Assembly (NCBI RefSeq): GCF_963676815.1
Contig: NZ_OY781365.1
Location: 4,870,501 to 4,934,500 of the forward strand
Origin: an uncultured Draconibacterium sp.
Lineage (GTDB): Bacteria; Bacteroidota; Bacteroidia; Bacteroidales; Prolixibacteraceae
Length of the DNA stretch: 64,000 nucleotides
Direction: 5' to 3'
Shown: in pieces, positions 1 to 10,064 of the stretch
How positions within the stretch are numbered: position 1 is the stretch's first letter
How the letters are laid out: every line of letters starts with the position of its first letter
Notes under the pieces: generated by a model
The model's input: only the letters and a program-made list of their open reading frames with translations
The model's database searches: none
Told to the model about the DNA's origin: nothing
Made by a program: the position numbers and the translations under genes

Positions 1-212
1 CATCTGAATTTGAATCCGTGAAAATGCAGATGATGAACACAGAACTAAACTATAAAAGAGGACAAATAAGTATTGCAGATTATACTACACATCAAAGTAG
101 GTATTTAGATGCAAAACTGGTATTGGAAGAAGCGAAAATTGAGTTTTCAACAGCTTTGTTTTTGTTGCAGGAAACGGTTGGCGTAAATATTAACTTAAAT
201 AAACAGAATTGA
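1..212 (+). CDS. TolC-family outer-membrane efflux protein, C-terminal end (partial)
   Basis: The reading frame is open from the window edge (frame of base 3) to the TGA at 210-212, so only about the last 70 residues are present. The tail has the TolC/OEP pattern of a long amphipathic helix (YKRGQISIADYTTHQSRYLD) followed by helix EEAKIEFSTALFLLQETVGV. In Bacteroidota exopolysaccharide loci such a protein often replaces or accompanies Wza as the outer-membrane channel. It overlaps the next gene by 4 bp, which supports one operon. The family call rests on a short fragment. Confidence 0.72.
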   Translation, partial: SEFESVKMQMMNTELNYKRGQISIADYTTHQSRYLDAKLVLEEAKIEFSTALFLLQETVGVNINLNKQN

Positions 213-2470
213 ATATAATATACTTCATACGGTTATTATTAAAGCATATTTATCTGCTGATATTAGGACCTATTTTGCTTTTCGCTATCATTTTTTATTC
301 AACTAAAGATGAACCCAAACAGTATACATCAGCAACTAATATTTATACCGGAATAGCATCAGGAGCGAGTTTAACTTCACTGGAGAGTAGTAAAGTAGAC
401 CGCCTGAGTACGATGATTGCTTTTGACAATCTGATCAATATTGTAAAATCGCGTGAAACCCTCGAAGAAGTCGGTTTAAAGCTTTTTACATCACACATGA
501 TTTTGGAGAACGCGGTTCCGGAGATCATTAGTCGTGAATCTTATTCAAAACTGATGCGAATCGTTCCGCAGGACGTGAAAGACCTGGTGGTAAAAAATGA
601 TTTTGACAAAACCTACAAGGCATTTAAGAAATACAAAGAAAAAGATTTCAATAATTTTATTTACGAGTTGATTGCATTAAACCATCCTGATTACAGTTCA
701 GGAAAAATTTCGGGAAAACTTAAGGCGCGTCGACTAAACTCGAGCGATATGCTTGAAATAAGTTATCGATCTACAGATCCTGGAATTTGCCAAAAAACAC
801 TTGAAATTTTAACCGATGTTTTTATTACGAATTACTCGTCGGTAAAAATAAATCAATCGGATGCTATACTTGGCTATTTTCAGTCTCAATTGGATGATGC
901 ACAGCTTAAACTGGATGAAGCAGAGGAAGAGTTATTACAGTTTAATAAAACGAATAACATTATAAATTACTACGAACAGACTGAACATATTGTAGGTCAA
1001 AAAGAGTTGTTTTCTGCTAAATATAACGAGATTAAAATGGAGTATGCTGCTTCAGAATCTGTTTTAAAAGTGTTAGAAAATAAGCTCACGGCACAACAAA
1101 AGAAGCAAATTAACAATGCAAATATTCTTGAGTTAAGAGATAAGCTGGCCAGTATAAATCTTCAGATTGCAACTAAAGAATACCAGGCACGTTTTGATAC
1201 TTTAAATGAAAACAAATACACCAACGAAATTGCAGCGTTAAATGCTGAATCGCTTATGCTGCAACAAGAGCTGCGTAACTCGATAGATAAATCATATTTT
1301 ATTGATAATAGCATTGATGGAATAACTTCAACATCGGTGCTTGTTGAATGGCTGGAGGAAGTTGTAAATTATGAAGCATCAAAAGCGAAGCTGTTAGTTG
1401 GCGCTCAAAGACAAAAAGAATTTGATGACCTTGTTAGTGATTTAGCTCCAAAAGGTGCAACCATGAAACGCCTGGAGCGAAAAATTAATATCGCTGAACG
1501 TGAATATTTGTCGATACTCAACAGTTTAAATGTAGCGAAACTGCGGCAACAAAATATCGAATTGAATTCAAATCTCAAAGTGTTGGAACCTCCTATATTT
1601 CCTAAAAAATCGGAACCCAGCAAAAGAAAAATGTTGCTTTTGATGGGACTTGTGATTGGTTTCATTATACCTGCGTCCTTGGTTATAATACTCGATTTTC
1701 TGGATCAGAATATAAAAAGTGCCTCACGTGCAGAAAAACTTACAGGGCTGAAGGTCGCTGCTATTTTTCCTCGGTTAAAGAAAGTAGGGCGAAGCATGGA
1801 TATTGAAACGATTAAAAGTGCCGGACTTGATGCTATTGCCCGCCGCCTGATTTTTAATAAAGAACAAATCGGCGAATCGAATTATCAGGTGAATACGAAT
1901 TTGTTTTTTAGTTTGCAGGGCAGCGAAGGAAAAACAACTTTATTAGAGTTGTTGCTGGAAAAATTGGCAGATATTGGATATAAAACCATGTATCTCAGTC
2001 CTGATCATGTTGATGCAATTAATGGGGTTGAAATCATAAACTATAAAATCGATAATTCTTTTCATAAGGTTGCAAATATTGCAGAACTACATCCTGATTT
2101 ACAGCATAAAAACATGGATGACTATGATTTTGTTATCGTGGAAATTCCCGGAATAATCAACAATGCTTATCCTATAAATCTATTTCGGGTAACCGATCAT
2201 TCTTTTGCCGTAACCAGGGCTAATCGAGCATGGTCTAAATCTGATGAAAATGCTCTTCAGGACATTTTGGAAGTTGTAGCTGAAAATAAACCACAAATCA
2301 TATTGAATGGGGTTGAGATTCAGGAAATGGAGAATATAATGGGCGACTTACCGCGAAGTCGAAGTTATTTCAGACGGCTAATAAAAGATATAATACAACT
2401 GCGTTTTTTTTCGAAAAGCGAGGTTGCAAAACTATCGAAAAAAGAACGAAAGAAGAGAGAAGATAAATAA
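209..2470 (+). CDS. Wzz/GumC-type polysaccharide co-polymerase with degenerate BY-kinase domain
   Basis: This 753-residue inner-membrane protein probably sets chain length and couples polymerisation to export. It has a transmembrane helix at about 12-30, long periplasmic coiled coils (about 220-460), a Pro-rich stretch (PPIFPKKSEP) and a second helix at about 474-495. That is the Wzz architecture. The cytoplasmic part resembles a BY-kinase: a Walker A-like SLQGSEGKTT near 570 and a Walker B-like DFVIVEIPG near 640. The usual Walker B Asp is Glu, and the C-terminus lacks the autophosphorylated Tyr cluster (it is Lys/Arg-rich). Kinase activity is therefore doubtful. The start is TTG, overlapping the upstream stop. 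Confidence 0.85.
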   Translation: MNIIYFIRLLLKHIYLLILGPILLFAIIFYSTKDEPKQYTSATNIYTGIASGASLTSLESSKVDRLSTMIAFDNLINIVKSRETLEEVGLKLFTSHMILENAVPEIISRESYSKLMRIVPQDVKDLVVKNDFDKTYKAFKKYKEKDFNNFIYELIALNHPDYSSGKISGKLKARRLNSSDMLEISYRSTDPGICQKTLEILTDVFITNYSSVKINQSDAILGYFQSQLDDAQLKLDEAEEELLQFNKTNNIINYYEQTEHIVGQKELFSAKYNEIKMEYAASESVLKVLENKLTAQQKKQINNANILELRDKLASINLQIATKEYQARFDTLNENKYTNEIAALNAESLMLQQELRNSIDKSYFIDNSIDGITSTSVLVEWLEEVVNYEASKAKLLVGAQRQKEFDDLVSDLAPKGATMKRLERKINIAEREYLSILNSLNVAKLRQQNIELNSNLKVLEPPIFPKKSEPSKRKMLLLMGLVIGFIIPASLVIILDFLDQNIKSASRAEKLTGLKVAAIFPRLKKVGRSMDIETIKSAGLDAIARRLIFNKEQIGESNYQVNTNLFFSLQGSEGKTTLLELLLEKLADIGYKTMYLSPDHVDAINGVEIINYKIDNSFHKVANIAELHPDLQHKNMDDYDFVIVEIPGIINNAYPINLFRVTDHSFAVTRANRAWSKSDENALQDILEVVAENKPQIILNGVEIQEMENIMGDLPRSRSYFRRLIKDIIQLRFFSKSEVAKLSKKERKKREDK

Positions 2471-2558
2471 AACCAGACGCCGGGTATAAATCCATTAAAT
2501 CATAAGTTGAATAAATCGGAAAAATTTTAAACCTAATTAAAAAACGGCAAAGCCATTT

Positions 2559-4085
2559 ATGAAAGTCAATCAATTAAAAGCCGGGGCAATATTATCGTAC
2601 GGAATACTCGCACTGAGTAATCTTGTTGCTTTGCTTTATACCCCTTATATGCTTCGTATGATGGGGCAAAGTGAATACGGGTTATATTCCATTGTGGCTT
2701 CGGTTATGGCTTATCTTACCGTGCTCGATTTTGGATTGGGAAATACAATTGTGCGTTACACTGCAAAGTATCGTGCCGAAGGGAAATCGAAGCAACTCTA
2801 TTCAATGTTCGGTATGTTTGTTTTGATTTACTCGGTTATTGGATTAATTGCGATGGGCATGGGTATTGGGCTTTATTTTAATATCGAAAGCTTATACAGT
2901 GCTGCTTTAACTCCTGAAGAATTAAGAAAGGTGCAGGTTATGATTTTGCTAATGACCTTTAACCTTACTTTTACTTTCCCTTTCAGTATTTTTAATTCGG
3001 TAATAACAGCCTACGAAAACTTTATATATCAGCGCTTGCTACGTATGGGATACATTATTTTTAACACAACAATAATGATTGTGCTGTTAGAAATGGGATA
3101 TCGTGCAATAGGTATGGTTGCTTTAATGACTGTACTGAATGTTATTACTCAGATTCTGAACTTTTTATATTGCAGGTATAAAATAAAGATAAAAATTCAT
3201 TTTAAAGGTTTTCAAAAAGATCTGTTCAGGGAAATTGCAGGATATTCGTTTTATATTTTTCTTGGAGTAATTGTCGACAGATTATACTGGAGCTCTGGTC
3301 AACTTATTTTAGGAGCCACAATCGGAACTGCAGCTGTTGCTGTATTTGCAGTTGCAATACAACTACAGCAAATGTATCGAAATTTCTCAACGGCAATTCC
3401 GGGAGTTTTCTTGCCTAAAATTACGGCTATGTCAACCCGGGAGAGTTCTGATAAAGAGATTTCGGATTTATTTATCAGAACCGGTAGAATACAGTTTACA
3501 ATTCTCTCAATTATATTGTTTGGATTTATACTGTTTGGACAGCAGTTTGTGGTATTGTGGGCTGGTCCTGATTATGCCGAAACATATATTATCGCATTAT
3601 TGCTTATTGTTCCGCTTACGGTACCGTTAATTCAGAATATTGGAATCACGATATTACTCGCTCGCAACAAAGTAAAATTTCGCTCACTTTTTTACATCGC
3701 CTTGGCTACTTTCAGTGTAATTGTTCAACTGCTTTTGGTTGATAAATATGAAGGAATTGGAAGTGCTGCTGCAATTGCTTTAGGAATGATTTTGGGGCAA
3801 TGGATAGGGATGAATATCTACTACTATAAGAAAGAGCGAATTGATATCCCACGATTTTGGAGAGAAATTGGAAAAATGGCTATAGCTCCTTTACTGCTTG
3901 GAGCAACAACATTTGTTATTTTAAGGTTTGTTCAACTCGATACGGTTGTAAAACTTGCCGGTGGAATTATTCTGTTTGTGGCAGTTTATTTACCTGTTTT
4001 TTGGAAAATGAGTATGAATCAATATGAGCGGAACTTAATCTACAAACCCATTCAGAAAGTAATGCTCAAAATTGCAAAGCGGTGA
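2559..4085 (+). CDS. Wzx-like lipid-linked oligosaccharide flippase
   Basis: This 508-residue polytopic membrane protein has about 12-14 hydrophobic segments and the N-terminal signature of the MATE-like polysaccharide exporters (LLYTPYMLRMMGQSEYGLYS, then LDFGLGNTIVRYTAKYRAEG). It would flip undecaprenyl-linked repeat units across the inner membrane for the polymerase encoded at 5266. It follows the co-polymerase after an 88-bp gap and is co-directional with the whole cluster. The family is clear; the substrate cannot be read from sequence. Confidence 0.9.
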   Translation: MKVNQLKAGAILSYGILALSNLVALLYTPYMLRMMGQSEYGLYSIVASVMAYLTVLDFGLGNTIVRYTAKYRAEGKSKQLYSMFGMFVLIYSVIGLIAMGMGIGLYFNIESLYSAALTPEELRKVQVMILLMTFNLTFTFPFSIFNSVITAYENFIYQRLLRMGYIIFNTTIMIVLLEMGYRAIGMVALMTVLNVITQILNFLYCRYKIKIKIHFKGFQKDLFREIAGYSFYIFLGVIVDRLYWSSGQLILGATIGTAAVAVFAVAIQLQQMYRNFSTAIPGVFLPKITAMSTRESSDKEISDLFIRTGRIQFTILSIILFGFILFGQQFVVLWAGPDYAETYIIALLLIVPLTVPLIQNIGITILLARNKVKFRSLFYIALATFSVIVQLLLVDKYEGIGSAAAIALGMILGQWIGMNIYYYKKERIDIPRFWREIGKMAIAPLLLGATTFVILRFVQLDTVVKLAGGIILFVAVYLPVFWKMSMNQYERNLIYKPIQKVMLKIAKR

Positions 4086-4110
4086 ATGCTAAAAACGAAA
4101 CGTTATTAAA

Positions 4111-5253
4111 ATGAAAATAGGAATTGTAACATTACCATTTAACTCAAATTACGGGGGCATTTTGCAAGCTTATGCTTTGCAATCGGTGCTAAAGAAAATG
4201 GGACATACTGTGCTGACAGTTAATCGTTTTTCAAAAAGTATTCCTGTTTACATGAAAATACTTTCGTTTGCAAAAAGGTTTGTTGAACGCTATTTTTTGC
4301 AAAAGAAGGTCATTGTTAGAACCTGGCCCAATAAAAGGGAGCAGGATACCATCGCTCAACATACAAAGCGTTTTATTACCGAGAATATTGAAATTACTGA
4401 GTATTTGAAAAACGAAACAGGATTTAACAAATTGAATCGAATTGGTTTCGAGGCTTATGTGGTTGGAAGCGATCAGGTATGGCGACCAAAATATTCGCCA
4501 AGTATCGAAAATCATTTTCTTGCTTTCGAACAAAACAATTCAAAAGTTAAACGAATCTCTTATGCGGCTTCGTTTGGTGTTGATTCGTGGGAGTATTCTC
4601 CAAAACAAACCGAAAATTGTAGAGAGCTGGTGCAATTATTTAATGCAGTATCAGTGCGCGAAAAATCAGGTATTTCACTTTGTAAAAATAATTTGAATGT
4701 TGATGCTATTCAGGTTCTTGATCCTACGCTGCTTGTCGATAAAGACGAATACATCGGGTTGGTTAAAAAAGATAATTTGCCCGAACGGAACGAGACCTTA
4801 CTTACCTATTTGTTAGACCAGAATTCTGCCATACAGGAAATTGTTGCCGGAGCAGAGAGAAATTTAAATAAAAAGGCATTCTCGACAATGCCACGTGCTT
4901 TTTTCCGAAATGTGGGAGCTCAACAATTAGATAAGTGTATTGCTCCACCAGTTACCAATTGGATAAAGGGTTTTATGGATGCCGATTTCGTAATAACTGA
5001 TTCATTTCATGGAACAGTTTTTTCCATCATTTTTAATAAACCCTTTATTTCTATCGGAAATACAAAACGGGGAATGTCACGATTTACCTCGTTTTTAGAA
5101 ATGTTTGATTTGCAAGACCGATTGCTAACCGAGAAGAATCTTGACAGATACGAAGAGCTGTTAAACAAAACTGTTGATTTTGACAGCGTTAATACAAAAC
5201 TTGCTAAATTAAAAAGTCAATCGATTACGTTTTTAGAAGAAGCATTACGATAA
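4111..5253 (+). CDS. Polysaccharide pyruvyl transferase family protein
   Basis: The 380-residue protein starts with the family's hallmark GGILQAYALQSVLKKMGH, followed by VVGSDQVWRPKYSP and the C-terminal DSFHGTVFSIIFNKPFISI. Members transfer pyruvate from phosphoenolpyruvate to a sugar to form a ketal on capsule or exopolysaccharide; some homologues do other modifications. It lies 25 bp after the flippase and 12 bp before the polymerase. An acidic pyruvylated polymer is the likely product (inferred). Confidence 0.88.
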   Translation: MKIGIVTLPFNSNYGGILQAYALQSVLKKMGHTVLTVNRFSKSIPVYMKILSFAKRFVERYFLQKKVIVRTWPNKREQDTIAQHTKRFITENIEITEYLKNETGFNKLNRIGFEAYVVGSDQVWRPKYSPSIENHFLAFEQNNSKVKRISYAASFGVDSWEYSPKQTENCRELVQLFNAVSVREKSGISLCKNNLNVDAIQVLDPTLLVDKDEYIGLVKKDNLPERNETLLTYLLDQNSAIQEIVAGAERNLNKKAFSTMPRAFFRNVGAQQLDKCIAPPVTNWIKGFMDADFVITDSFHGTVFSIIFNKPFISIGNTKRGMSRFTSFLEMFDLQDRLLTEKNLDRYEELLNKTVDFDSVNTKLAKLKSQSITFLEEALR

Positions 5254-5265
5254 ATAGAAACGATT

Positions 5266-6762
5266 TTGAATAGTACACAAGACATATTTGCACACGAAAG
5301 TGGAGCCGCCTGGTTAAAAAAACCGATTCCATTTGTTGTAATGATTTTGTCGCTGGCAGCTATTGGTTCTTTAGTTGGACAGCGGGGAATGGTTACCGGT
5401 TTTGCATTTATGTTTTTGCCATTTATAGCTGTTTATTTCTATTTCATTTTTAAAGAACCCAAAATTGGAATTTATGGTTTGTTTTTTTGCAACTATTTTA
5501 TTCTTGGTTTTGCGCGCTACATTAAGGGTCTGCCCTTAGGAATGTCTGTTGATTTTCATCTGTTAATAATTATAGTGGCTTTATTTTTTAAATCGTTTTT
5601 TCATGAGATCCCATGGAAGAATGCTAAAAACGAACTTTTTTATATTGTTCTTATTTGGTTCGCGTGGATTGTCTTTCAGATTATTAACCCGGAAGCCATA
5701 AGTCGGGTGGCCTGGTTTTACTCGATGCGAAGTATCGGTTTATACATGCTGCTGGTTGTTCCTCTAATTTTTATTGTGTTTAATTCAGTAAACGATTTAA
5801 AACATTTTTTCCATATATGGGCAGTGTTTGCCATTATTGGCGCAGTTAAGGGAATTATTCAAAAGCACATTGGGCTCGATCCGTTTGAACATGCCTGGTT
5901 AATGGGACCTGCAAAAGACACACACCTCCTGTTTGGAAAATTAAGGGTTTTCTCATTTTTTACTGATGCCGGGCAATTCGGGGCGTCTATGGGCTATTCA
6001 GGAGTGGTTTTTCTTATTCTTGCTTTAAACCAAAAATATTCTAAAAAATTAAAAATATTTTATGCCATTGTTGGCGTGTTATCCATTTACGGATTAATGA
6101 TATCGGGAACGCGAGGATCGATTGCTGTTCCGGTTATGGGATTTGCTCTTTACATTGCCTTACAACGAAATATTAAAATAATTGTTTTGGGGGTAATCCT
6201 TGGTGCATCGGTATTTGTGTTTTTTAAGTACACAACTATCGGGCAAAGTAACTATACCATTGCGCGAATGCGTACCGCATTTAATCCTGAGGACAAATCG
6301 CTTCAGGTTCGCCTTGAAAACCAAAGAAAGCTAAAAGTTTATATGGCATCCCGACCAATTGGTGCTGGAATTGGTGCTACCGGAAGACAGGCAGCTATGG
6401 CAGCTCCAAATTCAATGGCATCGCAAGTTCCAACCGATAGCTGGTATGTAATTGTGTGGGTTGAGCAAGGAATAGTCGGGCTAACTCTTCATTTACTTAT
6501 GCTATTTTATATTGTTTTAAGAAGTTCATATGTAATTGCTTTTAAGTTGAAAAATCCTTGGATAAAAGCTCAAATGGCTGCTTTAGTTTCGGGTATGTTT
6601 GGAATTATGGTTGCCTCTTACGGAAACGCGGTTTTGGGGCAAATGCCAACCGTTATAATTTTCTATTCAAGTATGGCATTTCTGTTCTTAGCTCAGAAGT
6701 ATGATGAAGAAATGCCTGGCGAGCAACAGTCTAAAATTCAATTAGCTACAAATGAAAGATAA
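5266..6762 (+). CDS. O-antigen ligase/Wzy-like polysaccharide polymerase
   Basis: This 498-residue protein has about 11-12 hydrophobic helices and a large soluble loop (about 325-395) containing NPEDKSLQVRLENQRKLKVY. That is the Wzy_C / O-antigen ligase arrangement. It probably polymerises repeat units in the periplasm. The start is TTG at 5266; the next ATG would cut into the first helix, so TTG is preferred. It overlaps the next glycosyltransferase by 11 bp. Position between Wzx and the glycosyltransferases supports polymerase rather than ligase. Confidence 0.83.
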   Translation: MNSTQDIFAHESGAAWLKKPIPFVVMILSLAAIGSLVGQRGMVTGFAFMFLPFIAVYFYFIFKEPKIGIYGLFFCNYFILGFARYIKGLPLGMSVDFHLLIIIVALFFKSFFHEIPWKNAKNELFYIVLIWFAWIVFQIINPEAISRVAWFYSMRSIGLYMLLVVPLIFIVFNSVNDLKHFFHIWAVFAIIGAVKGIIQKHIGLDPFEHAWLMGPAKDTHLLFGKLRVFSFFTDAGQFGASMGYSGVVFLILALNQKYSKKLKIFYAIVGVLSIYGLMISGTRGSIAVPVMGFALYIALQRNIKIIVLGVILGASVFVFFKYTTIGQSNYTIARMRTAFNPEDKSLQVRLENQRKLKVYMASRPIGAGIGATGRQAAMAAPNSMASQVPTDSWYVIVWVEQGIVGLTLHLLMLFYIVLRSSYVIAFKLKNPWIKAQMAALVSGMFGIMVASYGNAVLGQMPTVIIFYSSMAFLFLAQKYDEEMPGEQQSKIQLATNER

Positions 6763-7684
6763 TTTTACAACATATCCGCTGGTATCGATTATTACAGTAA
6801 ATTATAACCAAAGCTCTGTAACGCTTGATTTATTGAAATCGCTGGAAAATATTACTTATCCGAATGTTGAGGTAATTGTTGTTGATAACGCCAGTCTGAA
6901 CGATCGTCCGGAAGTTATAAGCGAGAGTTATCCCAATGTGCAGCTAATTAAAAGCAATACGAATCTTGGTTTCGCCGGCGGAAACAACCTTGGAGTTCAG
7001 GCCTCAAAAGGCGAGTACCTGATGTTTATTAATAATGATACAGAGGTACCTGAAGGTTTTTTGGAGCCATTAGTAGAACTCTTTCAAAAGTATGAGCGAA
7101 TAGGAATGGTTAGCCCAAAGATTAAATTTCATTGGAATAAAGAGCTAATTCAATATGCCGGGTATACAAAAATGAATCCATATACGATTCGAAACTCAAG
7201 TATTGGCTATCATCAGAAAGATGGTGAAAAATTTAGTCGACTTGAAGAAACAAATGCAGCTCATGGGGCTGCAATGATGGTTCCCCGGCGCGTAATTGAA
7301 AAAGTAGGAATGATGACTGAAATTTATTTTCTTTATTACGAGGAACATGATTGGTCGGAAATGATAAAACGTGCGGGCTACACAATTTATTACCAACCAG
7401 AATCTTATATTTTTCATAAAGAATCGGTATCAACCGGAAAAGACAGCCCTTTTAAAACCTACTATCTCACCCGAAATCGTTTGGTTTTTGCAAGGAGAAA
7501 TCTTAAGGGATTTACCCGAATTATCAGTATCGGTTTTCAGTTTTTTATATCATGGCCCAAAAATACCTTGGTATTTATTTTAAAAGGTCAGTTTGCTCAT
7601 TTAAAAGCATACTGGAGAGGAGTACTATGGAATCTGGTGAATTACAGATCAATACAAAACAATCCTAAACTAATTGCATCATGA
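6752..7684 (+). CDS. GT2 glycosyltransferase (rhamnosyltransferase-like)
   Basis: The 310-residue GT-A fold enzyme shows VSIITVNYNQSSVTLDLLKS at the N-terminus, VVDNAS, the NLGFAGGNNLG motif and a metal-site-like NND (MFINNDTEVPEGFL). The acceptor-side motif YYEEHDWSEMIKRAGY is typical of the WcaA/rhamnosyltransferase-like subfamily. It adds one sugar to the lipid-linked repeat unit at the inner membrane. It overlaps the polymerase by 11 bp and the next gene by 4 bp, indicating translational coupling. Donor and acceptor sugars are not predictable. Confidence 0.88.
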   Translation: MKDNFTTYPLVSIITVNYNQSSVTLDLLKSLENITYPNVEVIVVDNASLNDRPEVISESYPNVQLIKSNTNLGFAGGNNLGVQASKGEYLMFINNDTEVPEGFLEPLVELFQKYERIGMVSPKIKFHWNKELIQYAGYTKMNPYTIRNSSIGYHQKDGEKFSRLEETNAAHGAAMMVPRRVIEKVGMMTEIYFLYYEEHDWSEMIKRAGYTIYYQPESYIFHKESVSTGKDSPFKTYYLTRNRLVFARRNLKGFTRIISIGFQFFISWPKNTLVFILKGQFAHLKAYWRGVLWNLVNYRSIQNNPKLIAS

Positions 7685-8886
7685 ATATTTTTCAAATTAT
7701 AGTAACCACGCTGGAATATATTTTGCTCGTTTATTTTGGTTTTGCAGCCATTTATCTGTTTGTTTTTGGAGTGGCCGGGCGTTTTAACAGAAAGCAAAAG
7801 AAGATTGCCAATCCGGTAAATCGAAAATTCGCCGTTTTAATACCAGGTTATAAGGAAGATGCAGTGATTGTAGATGTGGCCAAAGAAGCTTTGACACAGC
7901 ATTACCCAACAGATTGTTTTGATGTGGTTATAATTGCCGATTCTTTTCAGCCTAAAACCATTGAGGAATTAAAAAAACTCCCCATAAAATTAATAGAAGT
8001 TTCTTTTGACGTCAGCACAAAATCGAAAGCATTGAATAAAGCTATGGCTGAGTTGGGCGATAGTTACGATGTTGCATTGGTGCTGGATGCTGATAATATT
8101 ATGGAATCCGACTTTATTTCTAAAATAAATCTGGCATTCGAGAGTGGATATTCTGTTGTACAAGGCCACCGAATTGCAAAAAATACAAACACCTCGTTTG
8201 CAGTACTTGATGCAATTAGTGAAGAGGTAAATAATCATATTTTTAGAAAGGGCCATCGGAATTTAGGCTTTTCATCGGCTTTAATTGGTTCCGGAATGGC
8301 ATTCGATTATGCTTTTTTTAAAGAAACAATGGCTAATGTAAAAGCGGTAGGCGGTTTTGATAAAGAGCTTGAATTAAAATTATTACGCGATAAGAAAAAA
8401 ATTGAATACCTGCATGATGCTTATGTTCTTGATGAGAAAGTTCAAAAGTCGGAAGTATTTGCAAAACAGCGAAAACGTTGGCTTTCTGCACAGTTTGTCT
8501 ATTTTGGTCGGTATTTTTTCCCGGGAGTATATCACTTGATTTTTAAAGGAAATATTGATTTTTTTGATAAAGTTTACCAGATGATAGCCCCGCCACGGGT
8601 GTTGCTTTTGGTCATAGTTAGTTTACTTTTTGTGTTTTACGGAGGAGTGGCTGTTTTTTCCCCGGATATAACATTTTTATCAGCATCATATCAAGAATGG
8701 ACCATTGTATTTATTTTGGTTGTAGTTGCATTTTTACTCAGCATACCGGGAAAATTTTATACTTCAGCAACCTTGAAGGCCATATTAACATTACCAAAAG
8801 CATTTTTTCTGATGTTTACCTCGCTCTTTAAATTAAAAGGTGCGAACAAAAAATTTATTCATACAGAACATGGAACTAACAATTAG
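7681..8886 (+). CDS. Membrane GT2 glycosyltransferase, processive-type
   Basis: This 401-residue protein has an N-terminal transmembrane helix (about 10-30), a GT2 catalytic domain (FAVLIPGYKEDAVIVDVAKE; the metal-binding DAD in VALVLDADNIMESDF) and the QRKRW motif at KQRKRWLSAQFVYFGRYF. Two or three C-terminal helices follow. The Q/RxxRW motif and the membrane topology are those of cellulose- and hyaluronan-synthase-like enzymes. In this locus it may act as an initiating or chain transferase. It starts on the ATGA overlap with the previous gene. Confidence 0.85.
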   Translation: MNIFQIIVTTLEYILLVYFGFAAIYLFVFGVAGRFNRKQKKIANPVNRKFAVLIPGYKEDAVIVDVAKEALTQHYPTDCFDVVIIADSFQPKTIEELKKLPIKLIEVSFDVSTKSKALNKAMAELGDSYDVALVLDADNIMESDFISKINLAFESGYSVVQGHRIAKNTNTSFAVLDAISEEVNNHIFRKGHRNLGFSSALIGSGMAFDYAFFKETMANVKAVGGFDKELELKLLRDKKKIEYLHDAYVLDEKVQKSEVFAKQRKRWLSAQFVYFGRYFFPGVYHLIFKGNIDFFDKVYQMIAPPRVLLLVIVSLLFVFYGGVAVFSPDITFLSASYQEWTIVFILVVVAFLLSIPGKFYTSATLKAILTLPKAFFLMFTSLFKLKGANKKFIHTEHGTNN

Positions 8887-8917
8887 TTGCTGATTTTAAA
8901 AAGCTAAAACCATAACT

Positions 8918-10063
8918 ATGAAAATTGGAATAGAAGGACAACGACTTTACCGGAAGAAGAAGCACGGGATGGATATGGTGGCCCTTGAACTGATTAAAAA
9001 CCTGCAAAAATTAGATACTAAAAATGAGTATGTGGTTTTTGTAAAACCGGATGAAGATAATAACTGTATTCCATCGGCTCCTAATTTTAAAATTGTAGAA
9101 CTCGCAGGCGGTCCTTATCCAACCTGGGAACAGCTGGCCTTGCCAAAAGCTGCTAAAAACGAAGGTTGCGACATATTACATTGCACAAGTAATACCGGCC
9201 CAATTCGTTCAGGAGTTCCTTTGATAACCATTTTGCATGATATAATTTACCTCGAAAGCATTAGTATATTTAAAAAGGCTGGTACTTGGTATCAGAAGTT
9301 GGGAAACATGTATCGACGCTGGGTAGTGCCCCCGGTGGTAAAGAAAAGTTTGCGGGTTTCTACCGTCTCAAATTTTGAAAAAGAACGAATAAAAAGCTTT
9401 ATGGGACTGGGCGACAACCTAGTGGCAATATACAACGGAGTAGGGAAGCATTTTCAAAAGATTGATGATGAACAGTTGCTACAGGAAGCTAAACAGAAAT
9501 ATAACTTACCGGACAAGTTCTTATTCTTTCTCGGAAATACTGATCCCAAAAAAAATACGCCCAATGTATTAAAAGCATTTGCCGATTTTAATAATTACAG
9601 CACTGTAAAATACAAGCTGGTAATGTTAGATTACGAAGAGAGTGCTTTACAAACTATATTAAAAGATATCGGTCATCCGGAGTTACGCGAAGACATTTTC
9701 TTAACAGGTTATGTAGTAAACACTGATTTACCAGCAATTATTAACCAATGCGAAGTATTTCTGTATCCGTCGTTACGCGAAAGTTTTGGTATTCCAATTT
9801 TAGAGGGAATGGCTTGTGCAGTTCCCGTAATTACATCAAACACATCTTCAATGCCTGAGGTTGCCGGAGGTGCGGCTGAACTTGTAGATCCGTTAAAACC
9901 GGAAGAAATTACCGCTGCCATTAACCGGATTTTAGGTGATGAAAAACTATATAACTCGTTGGTAGAAAAAGGTATGGAGCGGGCTAAGCAGTTTTCGTGG
10001 GAAAAAATTGCCGGCGATTATCTCAATTTATATCAAGAGGTGTACAACGAAATAAAAGGATAA
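8918..10063 (+). CDS. GT4 family glycosyltransferase
   Basis: The 381-residue GT-B enzyme opens with MKIGIEGQRLYRKKKHGMD and carries the C-terminal donor-site block YPSLRESFGIPILEGMACAV, with the E-x7-E motif of GT4 retaining transferases. FLFFLGNTDPKKNTPNVLKA is the usual start of the second Rossmann domain. It is cytoplasmic and acts on the repeat unit. It ends 1 bp before the next glycosyltransferase. Confidence 0.9.
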   Translation: MKIGIEGQRLYRKKKHGMDMVALELIKNLQKLDTKNEYVVFVKPDEDNNCIPSAPNFKIVELAGGPYPTWEQLALPKAAKNEGCDILHCTSNTGPIRSGVPLITILHDIIYLESISIFKKAGTWYQKLGNMYRRWVVPPVVKKSLRVSTVSNFEKERIKSFMGLGDNLVAIYNGVGKHFQKIDDEQLLQEAKQKYNLPDKFLFFLGNTDPKKNTPNVLKAFADFNNYSTVKYKLVMLDYEESALQTILKDIGHPELREDIFLTGYVVNTDLPAIINQCEVFLYPSLRESFGIPILEGMACAVPVITSNTSSMPEVAGGAAELVDPLKPEEITAAINRILGDEKLYNSLVEKGMERAKQFSWEKIAGDYLNLYQEVYNEIKG

Positions 10064-10064
10064 A

